NCBI GenBank assembly: GCA_039105265.1
Contig: JAPFFF010000003.1
Coordinates: 2,356,001 to 2,420,000 of the forward strand
Length of the DNA: 64,000 nt
From: Tritrichomonas musculus
Taxonomy: Eukaryota; Parabasalia; Tritrichomonadida; Tritrichomonadidae
Reading direction: 5' to 3'
Part shown: one piece after another, positions 53,974 to 61,322 of the stretch
How the letters are laid out: every line of letters begins with the position of its first letter
Numbering within the stretch: the first letter of the stretch is position 1
The notes under the pieces: generated by a model
Told to the model about the DNA's origin: nothing
What the model saw: only the letters and a program-made list of their open reading frames with translations
The model's database searches: none
Made by a program: the position numbers and the translations under genes

Positions 53974-56873
53974 AACCCCAACCGAAACCCCCAGGAGATC
54001 CAAGCGAAGTCCCTATCGTGGTAATCCCGGAGACACCTCCAGGAAATCCAATTGAAGACTCAGGTGAAGAGGAGGCTTATAGTGAAGTCAAGTACTCCGT
54101 ATACCGTAAGCTCCTTAAGCGTTTATCTAGGGAATGCGGAGTGCCAAATGCATGGATCAATAATATGATACAAGTCATCAATAATCCAGAACTGTACGTC
54201 GATGAGATGAATGTAATCGATGAGATGAGGCGATCTTGTGCACAAGTCAACTTGGAAGATCCTAGGTCTGTTGCAAGTTTGAAGAACCTCCTTTATCAGA
54301 AAGCTGCAATGTACTTCAGAGATCCGAATAAATATTTAAAACCCCAACCGAAACCCCAACCGAAACCTCCAGGAGATCCAAGCGAAGTCCCTATCGTGGT
54401 AATCCCGGAGGCACCTCCAGGAAATCCAAGCGAAGTCCCTATCATGGCACCTCCAGGAGATCCAAGCGAAGTCCCTATCATGGCACCCTCACAGAAACCC
54501 AAAGCGGAACCCAGTGAAGACTCAGATGAAGAGGATGATGCGCGAGCTCTCAGCCCCTCTGGGGATGAGGAAGAGGAGGATAGTAGTGAAGTCCAGTACC
54601 ATACGCTTCTAAAGTATTTATATAAAAAATGTGGTGTATCAGATGAAGTCATCTCTAATATGACATCTGTCATCAATAATCCAGAATTGTATGAGAATGA
54701 GATAGTAAATGCGATCAGTGAGATGAAGCAAGAGTGTGTACGCACCGACTTTGATGATCCTGGTCAGGTTGACAAGTTGAAGAAAAGGCTTACGAACTAT
54801 GTCACGGCTTACTTCAAATATCCTAAACAATACTTGAAACTCCAAGGAGATCCAAGCGAAGCACCTATCGTGGTAATCCCGGAGTCACCCCCCAATAGAC
54901 AACCCGTTAATCCAGAATTTGAGGAGGAAGAGGAGGAGCGGGAATTCCAAGCGACATCCCCAGTAATCGAATTTCCTCGTGCAGATAGGATTGATCATGA
55001 TATGAACATACTGCACACAAAGGGTATTCTCCCTGATGATATCATTGAGGTACTACCCAAATACTATCGCATTGCTGATAACCCCGAATGTGCACCTCGT
55101 GAACTTTACCCGCTTGAGATTCAGGAGGTTCGAGATATGGTTGATGATATCATACATAACTTGGATTCAATCGCAGAAGATCGATCGCTTACCATAGAGT
55201 CTCCAAAAGCAGAAGCCGAGGTGTCGAATATACGAAGATATATCAGTAAGATTAGGGTCTATGAGGGTATCGAATCTGATTTCGAAAAAGATGTCAATCG
55301 TGGGAATACAAATAATAACATTTTTTCTTCACCTAAAGAAACTATGCAAAACCCTGTCCCCAACCCTAACGATAACGATGCGCAACCAGTTGAAGTTGAC
55401 GATGATGATCTATTTGATATTGATTTGAATGATGTACAAGCAGACAAAAAATTTAAATATGCACGTACACCAGCTCGAGCAAAATCTGGTAAGACAAGAA
55501 CACATAATTATGACGATGTCGTCATTGCACCAAATTCAATCTTAAAGCCTGCAAAAATCAGTAATAGTGAAGAGCTTGCTTTTTATGAGCCCAAGGCTCA
55601 TATTCAGAGTTCCAGTAGAGGACCTCGTGGTGATTTGAATTATGGTGTCATAACAGACCGTATAAGTGATAGGTATGGTTCATTATCATTAACAGGTAAT
55701 TCAGCTCAACGCAAACAGAATTTCCTCGATATCATCATTAATGGGAACTACAGAGTTAAGTATATTCCAAATGCTGCTTCACGTGACACAGCAGAGGAGT
55801 ATTGCAAAAACCATTTGGATAAAGATGGAACTCCCAAATATAGATTATTAGGCACGAATGCACGAGACCCATTACGTAATAAAATCACCGACCTCAATGG
55901 AGACCAGGTTGATGATATTGTCCTAGTAGATAAACGAGGTGTTCCTGCAATTGTTAATGGTTATAAGCTAGTTCTCGCATCACCATACAAGAAAGTGTGG
56001 AAAACAACCCATGCGACAAGAGAGGATAGACTTAGGGAACCATTTAATGAATGGCTTGCTAAACAATTTAGTAAATCAATCGATAGTGTTAATTGGAGAG
56101 AAGGAAAATATGTACTTTCAGAAACTCAAGATATGCAAAAACTAACGTCTGTATATGGTAAAAAGGGATTACCAAAGCCACGTATCAGTAAGCGACTCAC
56201 ACCTAATGGATATTGGGCTTCTGCATTCTCACATGTATGGAGGTTGTTTTGGAATAGCGATGCTTATTCTGATCCCGTTATTCAGACTCTCAAGAGAGCT
56301 ACCAATTATCTTACTGTTGCTAATACCATATTCATATACTATTTCGACCAACCAATGAAGTATTCTGTTGAACAATCACAAGAATTTGGTGGAAAATTCC
56401 TTACATATGCACAATGGGCTACATGGCGTCGTGTAAATAAGGATAAATATAATGGAAGTTTGGGTCCTGCTGTTGTAAAGTTTGTAAAAGAAACTATAGG
56501 CACAGCTGTTAATCTAGAAACTGGAGACTTGATTGAAGAAGACGGTAGTAAATGGCATCCAAAACTCCAACAATTAATCGGTTTTATAGAAACAATTATA
56601 TTTGACTGGGGCTTTGGTATGGCATTACAAGATGGAATGAAAAGGACTCGTAATCAACCAGCACCATTTGAAGATCTTGCTAATGATATGTATGCTGGTC
56701 AATTACAGGATATCAAGAAGGATTGGTCCCAAATGGTTTCAGTCCATATTCAAAATATCATATATCAACCAAAGAGTGGATATATGAAGTATAAGGCGGA
56801 AGCAGAAGTAGCCAAAAATAAACGTCGTACTGAAGCCAAAGTTTTGGTTAATGCGAAAAATGAATATTATTAG
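53970..56873 (+). CDS. Helical-repeat / proline-linker protein frame (967 aa), element A
   Basis: The first ~320 residues hold two more copies of the helical unit (CGVPNAWINNMIQVINNPELY; CGVSDEVISNMTSVINNPELY, key residues only) joined by Pro-rich linkers built of PKPPGDPSEVPIVVIPE-type repeats, and acidic runs. The C-terminal ~450 residues, encoded by clearly more AT-rich DNA, form a separate domain with a DLNGDQVDDIVLVDKRG loop, like EF-hand/FG-GAP calcium loops, followed by VNGYKLVLASPYKK and aromatic-rich helices. No ATG is obvious at the frame start. It ends 4 bp before a convergent gene. Probably a large structural or tegument protein; unknown family. Confidence 0.65.
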   Translation: MKPQPKPPGDPSEVPIVVIPETPPGNPIEDSGEEEAYSEVKYSVYRKLLKRLSRECGVPNAWINNMIQVINNPELYVDEMNVIDEMRRSCAQVNLEDPRSVASLKNLLYQKAAMYFRDPNKYLKPQPKPQPKPPGDPSEVPIVVIPEAPPGNPSEVPIMAPPGDPSEVPIMAPSQKPKAEPSEDSDEEDDARALSPSGDEEEEDSSEVQYHTLLKYLYKKCGVSDEVISNMTSVINNPELYENEIVNAISEMKQECVRTDFDDPGQVDKLKKRLTNYVTAYFKYPKQYLKLQGDPSEAPIVVIPESPPNRQPVNPEFEEEEEEREFQATSPVIEFPRADRIDHDMNILHTKGILPDDIIEVLPKYYRIADNPECAPRELYPLEIQEVRDMVDDIIHNLDSIAEDRSLTIESPKAEAEVSNIRRYISKIRVYEGIESDFEKDVNRGNTNNNIFSSPKETMQNPVPNPNDNDAQPVEVDDDDLFDIDLNDVQADKKFKYARTPARAKSGKTRTHNYDDVVIAPNSILKPAKISNSEELAFYEPKAHIQSSSRGPRGDLNYGVITDRISDRYGSLSLTGNSAQRKQNFLDIIINGNYRVKYIPNAASRDTAEEYCKNHLDKDGTPKYRLLGTNARDPLRNKITDLNGDQVDDIVLVDKRGVPAIVNGYKLVLASPYKKVWKTTHATREDRLREPFNEWLAKQFSKSIDSVNWREGKYVLSETQDMQKLTSVYGKKGLPKPRISKRLTPNGYWASAFSHVWRLFWNSDAYSDPVIQTLKRATNYLTVANTIFIYYFDQPMKYSVEQSQEFGGKFLTYAQWATWRRVNKDKYNGSLGPAVVKFVKETIGTAVNLETGDLIEEDGSKWHPKLQQLIGFIETIIFDWGFGMALQDGMKRTRNQPAPFEDLANDMYAGQLQDIKKDWSQMVSVHIQNIIYQPKSGYMKYKAEAEVAKNKRRTEAKVLVNAKNEYY

Positions 56874-56877
56874 ACAA

Positions 56878-58350
56878 TTACTCCTTATGATATTTTCTTT
56901 GATAAAACCTATTGTTAGCCATTATTTTTGCCGTTTCATCCTGTTGTTGGTCAGTCGATTTAATGACTTCCATTGGCTCGTATATGAATGTGGGATCATC
57001 AATATTCCCACTGGTTTTTGGAGTACCTTCTATATAAAATGATTTACCAAAGCTTACCAGTCTATCGCGATTACCATCTGTGGATTCACGTGATGGTGAT
57101 TTAGGATGACTGTTTGTAGCTCGCTTAGCGTGTTGCTTGAGAGCTGGAAGTGATTTTGTATAGACATTGTACTCTTGTACGGAACCATTCTTCTTAACCA
57201 CTCGAATTGGTACGGTTTGTGGTATAGTAGGTTCTGGAACTGGGTTTCCAGGTTCCGGTTTGCCAGGTTGAGCATATGAGTTTGGATCAAATATTTTTTC
57301 ATTGAAATTCTGCTTATTATTACTTCGGGGTCGAGCTTCGGGTATCACTGATTCTGTAAACTCAATACCATCACTGCTCTCAGCAATGCTCTCATCACTA
57401 CTCTCATCATCACTAGAGATGGATACAATCGTATTGGTGGAGTCACGCTTGGGGGAGGCATTACGGGAGGTATGCCTGGATGGTGTTTTAGAACTGTCGC
57501 GCTTAGGGGATTTACGACCCAATGATGGTGTTGTGATTGTAGACATATCAAACCTAATCGGTGGTGATTTATATGTTGATGCATCAACTCGCATTGGAGG
57601 TGGGGGTACAAATTGGGGTGCATTTGGAGGAGGAGGAGGTGGCATTGGACGTGGCGGTTGCATGATTGGATCTCCTGGGGGTGTATATGGAGGAACTGGA
57701 GGAGGCTTCACAAATGGAGGTTGCATTGGACGTGGTGGGATTACCCCTGTTGGTTGCATTGGACGTGGTGGGATTACCCCTGTTGGTTGCATTGGACGTG
57801 GTGGGATTACCCCTGTTGGTTGCATTGGTTGCATTGGTTGAGGTGCAAAGTATTGATGGTATTTGTCATTTTGGCGTTTGGGGTCTGGAGTTGGAGGTAG
57901 ATGTTTGATCACAATATCAGGAATATATTCCTTGTGATGGAGTATTGGTATATTAAATCTCTCATTATCATAAACACCTGAACGTACGATAACATTTTTA
58001 CGGACTATACTGTCGAATTCATCATATGGAGCAGCAATAAATACATTATTCGGCAGCTGCATAAAATTATTGTTTTCTCGAAGAAAATATACAAACCGTA
58101 TACCATTTGATGTTTCAGCTTCATCCCAAATAATACTGGGTTCTCTCTCATAATTCCTTAGGAAGAATAGGAAGCCATGTAATTTGGGTTCAAGTGAACC
58201 TCCACGCATAGAGCTTACGATTTTGGGTAGACCTATATCTTTAACGAATATATACTTATTGTCATTTGTATGACTAGCATATACCCCATTTATATATTTA
58301 TTTTCAATGCTTTTATATTGACCTGGATATAGGTATATTTTTCCATTCAT
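56878..58350 (-). CDS. Proline-rich protein with 10-residue tandem repeats (490 aa), element A
   Basis: The N-terminal ~150 residues form a compact domain (MNGKIYLYPGQYKSI ... WDEAETSNGIRFVYFLREN). Then comes a Pro-rich stretch with three exact copies of a 10-residue unit (GVIPPRPMQPT) encoded by 30-bp direct repeats near 57727-57822, a poly-Pro tract, a Ser/Asp-rich acidic region, and a basic C-terminus (VSFGKSFYIEG ... NNRFYQRKY). Probably extended and disordered. Start preceded by agtttatttttgggtaaATG. Unknown function; perhaps a virion linker. Not present in B or C. Confidence 0.7.
   Translation of the reverse strand: MNGKIYLYPGQYKSIENKYINGVYASHTNDNKYIFVKDIGLPKIVSSMRGGSLEPKLHGFLFFLRNYEREPSIIWDEAETSNGIRFVYFLRENNNFMQLPNNVFIAAPYDEFDSIVRKNVIVRSGVYDNERFNIPILHHKEYIPDIVIKHLPPTPDPKRQNDKYHQYFAPQPMQPMQPTGVIPPRPMQPTGVIPPRPMQPTGVIPPRPMQPPFVKPPPVPPYTPPGDPIMQPPRPMPPPPPPNAPQFVPPPPMRVDASTYKSPPIRFDMSTITTPSLGRKSPKRDSSKTPSRHTSRNASPKRDSTNTIVSISSDDESSDESIAESSDGIEFTESVIPEARPRSNNKQNFNEKIFDPNSYAQPGKPEPGNPVPEPTIPQTVPIRVVKKNGSVQEYNVYTKSLPALKQHAKRATNSHPKSPSRESTDGNRDRLVSFGKSFYIEGTPKTSGNIDDPTFIYEPMEVIKSTDQQQDETAKIMANNRFYQRKYHKE
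57727..57822. repeat. Three 30-bp direct repeats in the proline-rich gene
   Basis: Units ggttgcattggacgtggtgg(gattacccct) occur three times in a row with no change, followed by short gcattggttg repeats. The exactness suggests recent slippage or unequal exchange. Confidence 0.9.
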
Positions 58351-58388
58351 TTACCCAAAAATAAACTCCTATATGGGCCATACGGTGG

Positions 58389-58721
58389 TCAATAGATTAG
58401 CAAGCACGATAGCACGAATGCATCGGGTTTTATCTCATTACCATACAGGTCTGTGAACCATATTTTGAAATCCCGCTTGGTCCTATTGAGCATCTCATAT
58501 TTGCGATACTTGGTTTGCCGTCTGTTGGCTAGCATTATGAAGTGGTCACAGTATGGGTCGAATTCAACAATATCCGAGTGTACCATCAAATCGCCGATGA
58601 TGGTCTTATTCAGGATAGCACCTACATACTGCACTACGATGTACTTCTTATTGCGACTATATATGAAGTCCTCAGGTAGCTTAAACTCGGTGGTCTGTGT
58701 ATGGAAATAGCGCTTTGGCAT
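58389..58721 (-). CDS. Small beta-rich protein next to integrase (110 aa), element A
   Basis: The protein ends with DFKIWFTDLYGNEIKPDAFVLSCLLIY. This follows the pattern of the C-terminus of the larger integrase-neighbour proteins in B (FWVEF...FVIEMQL) and C (FWIEFYDKNEIKIPLP...FTMDMVF), at the corresponding position beside integrase. It probably represents the minimal conserved domain, perhaps a small jelly-roll or receptor-type virion protein. It lies 3 bp downstream of the integrase gene. Function inferred weakly. Confidence 0.6.
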   Translation of the reverse strand: MPKRYFHTQTTEFKLPEDFIYSRNKKYIVVQYVGAILNKTIIGDLMVHSDIVEFDPYCDHFIMLANRRQTKYRKYEMLNRTKRDFKIWFTDLYGNEIKPDAFVLSCLLIY

Positions 58722-58724
58722 TTA

Positions 58725-59951
58725 TTAGATAGCAAAGTACTGCTTATAGGCTTTACCTAGTGATGCATAATTGGGTGCCACGAATCGGGTATACATAATG
58801 GGGACAGTTACGGTAGCTCGCTCATCATCAGACTTAGGTATTCGACCAGTTGTGGTTTTGGTATACGGTACATAGAACGCAGTTCCTGCTTGATTATCAT
58901 CATTCAACTGGAATCTATGATATGGCTTCAGCAGTTTACATTCGACGTTCCCATTATGGTATCTAATGAATTCGGCAATCTCATTGAATATGCGCCTATG
59001 CTTCTCATGCTTCTTCTCAGTTTTGGATGTATCGTAATGGACCAATATGATATTGCCCTTGCGATAGCTCAGTAGTCCACCCATTTGCATATTATTTTTG
59101 ATTCGACGTAGCCGCCGTTGACAATCCCTGATGTATCTCCACTCCAAATCTGGGTTGTGCTGCATTTGATTGGGTGTGTAGTATATCCACTTGGGTTCCC
59201 TTGCTAGATACGGGTCATATTGGGTTCCATCACCTGGATAATTGGGATTGGGCATTCGTAGAGACCGATGTGGTGTGTTGTTATAGAAGTGTACCATCTG
59301 TTGCATCAGGTATGGGTCTCCAATCCGACGATTATCTAGACCGAATGCATTGCGGAGTGTCCTGATGGTTGCATCAACGATTTTGTGAGCGTTGTTGTGT
59401 TTGGATTTATCGACAATCACTGCATTACGGTCAATCAACACGTTTTTGGTACCTCTGTATTTATTTCTGGATGGATTGTAGCGGCCAAGTATATCAAGCA
59501 CTTTGAGTAGGTTATTCTCACCATCGCATTTGATGGTATTGAATTTGAAGTCATCGTATTTCTCAAGAATGATTTTGGTGTATGCAGTCTTGATGGTATC
59601 AGCTAGTCTGTTCTTAAGTGGTTCCACAATTAGATACCGCGTGTTGACATTCACCATGATGAGGTAAATGGTTTCATGGACTACCACGGATTCGGTTCCA
59701 TTAGCCCTTGTAGTGTAATTCGCAAACATCAAATCGACTTCCCAGCATCCGGGTTCCAATGAGAAATCCGGTTTTGAATAGGGACTGCATGATTTCAATT
59801 TGAAGTCCTTCACGAATGGCTCATGATGAAATTCTGGGTTGATGATGAACTGCGATGGGTCCAGTTTTGATATCTTGGATTTGAATGGGTACTTGAGCAG
59901 CGAATTGTACTCATTGTCGAATATCTTGAACGATTTCCTGTTGTCAGTCAT
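58725..59951 (-). CDS. INT: Retroviral-type integrase (408 aa), element A
   Basis: rve-type core: CWEVDLMFANYTTR (~68), ETIYLIMVNVNTRYLIVEPL, IKCDGENNLLKVL (~140), NAHKIVDATIRTLRNAFG (~185-202), QQMVHFYNNTPHRSLRMPNP. The C-terminal region has FKLQ-type beta strands (GNIILVHYDTSKT; NVECKLLKPYHRFQL) that suit an SH3-like domain. It differs greatly from the integrases of B and C, including an N-terminal ~60 aa without the helical block of those proteins. Start after ctatttttgcacattaaATG. Likely responsible for A's own insertion. Confidence 0.88.
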   Translation of the reverse strand: MTDNRKSFKIFDNEYNSLLKYPFKSKISKLDPSQFIINPEFHHEPFVKDFKLKSCSPYSKPDFSLEPGCWEVDLMFANYTTRANGTESVVVHETIYLIMVNVNTRYLIVEPLKNRLADTIKTAYTKIILEKYDDFKFNTIKCDGENNLLKVLDILGRYNPSRNKYRGTKNVLIDRNAVIVDKSKHNNAHKIVDATIRTLRNAFGLDNRRIGDPYLMQQMVHFYNNTPHRSLRMPNPNYPGDGTQYDPYLAREPKWIYYTPNQMQHNPDLEWRYIRDCQRRLRRIKNNMQMGGLLSYRKGNIILVHYDTSKTEKKHEKHRRIFNEIAEFIRYHNGNVECKLLKPYHRFQLNDDNQAGTAFYVPYTKTTTGRIPKSDDERATVTVPIMYTRFVAPNYASLGKAYKQYFAI

Positions 59952-59984
59952 TTAATGTGCAAAAATAGTGGTCTCAATCGGTCG

Positions 59985-60055
59985 GCGGGAATTAGTGGTT
60001 ATCTCCATGAAATCTGGGTCTGGTAGAATTCTACCACACCCCATATTTAGTGGTT
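59985..60055. repeat. Palindromic intergenic repeat of element A, single copy upstream of integrase
   Basis: Inverted copy of the motif at 28408-28520: ggttatctccatgaaatctg followed by a near-perfect 26-bp palindrome at 60016-60041 with tagaattcta at the centre and then catatttagtggttatc. It lies between the start of integrase and the end of the next gene. Confidence 0.7.
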
Positions 60056-60280
60056 ATCGCTTGCTAATTCAGCGAGCTCATTCTCGAGTTTGGCGACCTT
60101 CTCCTTCAGACTATTGATATCCTCAATCAGTGATTCACGAACGGCTAGTCCATTGCTACCCAGCATACCCCCTTTGATGTTATTGAGGTGGCCCTTATAC
60201 ATATAGCACTTCTCCTTGAGATCGTGTTTGATGCGCTTAAGCTCTGGAATCTCCTTTTTGTATTCACCCAATTCAGTCAT
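60047..60280 (-). CDS. Small coiled-coil protein (77 aa), element A
   Basis: Almost entirely heptad-like helix: ELGEYKKEIPELKRIKHDLKEK at the N-terminus and EDINSLKEKVAKLENELAEL at the C-terminus, with a short Gly-rich hinge (GGMLGSNGLAV). Good promoter-like context (actttttttcatatctaaATG). Probably a dimer or trimer; unknown role. The 3' end runs into A's palindromic repeat. Confidence 0.6.
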   Translation of the reverse strand: MTELGEYKKEIPELKRIKHDLKEKCYMYKGHLNNIKGGMLGSNGLAVRESLIEDINSLKEKVAKLENELAELASDNH

Positions 60281-60314
60281 TTAGATATGAAAAAAAGTGT
60301 TTTTTCAAGATTAA

Positions 60315-60542
60315 ATGTCGTATGAGGAACGCCGTGTATTAAGAGATTCAAATGGGCTTACGTATTTCAATCACCTGGAACGTCACATGCGAAATAGGCG
60401 AACTATGAGTTGTACCAAACCCACAGTCCCAAAATATGAGGATAAGGGGTGTGTTGTGCATGACCCAATCATCAAGTCAACATCATCAACTCTACACCAC
60501 TCACTCAATCACCAGGTAATCCCAAATAATTCCAAGATCTAA
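60315..60542 (+). CDS. Small protein (75 aa), element A
   Basis: Short frame with a basic N-terminal half (MSYEERRVLRDSNGL; RHMRNRRTM) and a Ser/His-rich C-terminus. It follows gttttttcaagattaaATG, the recurrent promoter-like layout, and is divergent from the coiled-coil gene at 60280. Its 3' end overlaps the convergent neighbour by 4 bp. No recognised domain. Confidence 0.5.
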   Translation: MSYEERRVLRDSNGLTYFNHLERHMRNRRTMSCTKPTVPKYEDKGCVVHDPIIKSTSSTLHHSLNHQVIPNNSKI

Positions 60543-60973
60543 TGCCTCAGGAGACTGTTCACTGCATCAGTACACTCATTCACAGTACTGGTGAGCTGAT
60601 TTATTTTTGTGGTGATCACGCCAATGGTGTTCTCCAGAGTGGTAATCCGCTTGGTGTATTCATCTACTGTTGACTGCAATGCATTGATGTCAGCACGAAT
60701 GCTTGCAAATTGGATCTCCACCAGGTTGTCACTATCGGCTTGCTTGGTGATCTTCTTGAGAAACACATTACTAGAGCCATCCTTGCCAGTGCGTTTGGTA
60801 ATCCTGTACTCGCATTCGGGGGTGATTATTTTGTAGGTTTTATTGAGGTAATTGGTGGTCTTCTCATTGAACATGTCCTTGTACTTCTGGTAGAACAGGT
60901 CGAACTCCTCTACTGAGTTGAACGTGCGTTGCTCCATCTTGTTATCATTAATAACCCTAATATCACAATTCAT
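60539..60973 (-). CDS. Coiled-coil protein (about 144 aa), element A
   Basis: The N-terminal half is a small globular region (EEFDLFYQKYKDMFNEK; YRITKRTGKDGSSNVFLKKI). The C-terminal half is a long coiled coil with regular I/L/V spacing (IRADINALQSTVDEYTKRI then TTLENTIGVITTKINQLT). I place the start at 60973 because it follows atatttttgtccgttttgaaATG; a longer frame opens 18 codons upstream. It could trimerise as a virion stalk. No homologue in B or C. Confidence 0.62.
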   Translation of the reverse strand: MNCDIRVINDNKMEQRTFNSVEEFDLFYQKYKDMFNEKTTNYLNKTYKIITPECEYRITKRTGKDGSSNVFLKKITKQADSDNLVEIQFASIRADINALQSTVDEYTKRITTLENTIGVITTKINQLTSTVNECTDAVNSLLRH

Positions 60974-61023
60974 TTCAAAACGGACAAAAATATATTCATA
61001 TGTATGTGGATATTCTATGATGA

Positions 61024-61275
61024 TCAAACCTTGTCCAGTATGGATTTGCCTATATCATTAGCTTTGCTTACGTAATTGAGTCCAGTACTGATGGTGTCTA
61101 CAACTGGTCCAACACCTGGTATGAAGTCGGCGATTGGTTTGATCTTATTGATGATCCCCTTTCCAATATCAACTGCCCTTGGGAGGTTGCGGATGACAGT
61201 TTGAGCTGCATTCTTGAGCTTACTGCCGACGTTCTTGAAAGCGTTCTTAATCTTCTTGAAGATGCCAATACCCAT
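61024..61275 (-). CDS. Small hydrophobic/basic minor-virion-like protein (83 aa), element A
   Basis: Amphipathic and Gly/Val-rich: MGIGIFKKIKNAFKNVGSKL, PRAVDIGKGIINKIKPIADF, IPGVGPVVDTISTGLNYV. The layout resembles membrane-active minor capsid proteins of adenoviruses and other Polintons (pVI/pX-like). It is divergent from MCP with 47 bp between. The start at 61275 is chosen because catttttgtatataccaaATG precedes it; an upstream in-frame start exists. Role inferred from composition and position. Confidence 0.62.
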   Translation of the reverse strand: MGIGIFKKIKNAFKNVGSKLKNAAQTVIRNLPRAVDIGKGIINKIKPIADFIPGVGPVVDTISTGLNYVSKANDIGKSILDKV

Positions 61276-61322
61276 TTGGTATATACAAAAATGTGATTTC
61301 AAGCTTTTTTCCAAGATACAAA

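Noticed and set aside
54296-54745. Minus-strand Gly/Ser-rich frame opposite the helical-repeat gene
   Set aside because: Antisense of the PKPPGDPSEVP linkers; it does not extend beyond them.
57302-57908. Plus-strand Gly-rich and Trp-rich frames opposite the proline-rich gene
   Set aside because: They are antisense readings of the proline codon repeats; the sense protein has an N-terminal domain, a proper start context and ends neatly at its convergent neighbour.
61293-61322. An upstream non-ATG start for element A MCP
   Set aside because: The extra ten codons open with GTG and fall in the spacer; the ATG at 61323 fits a normal start.
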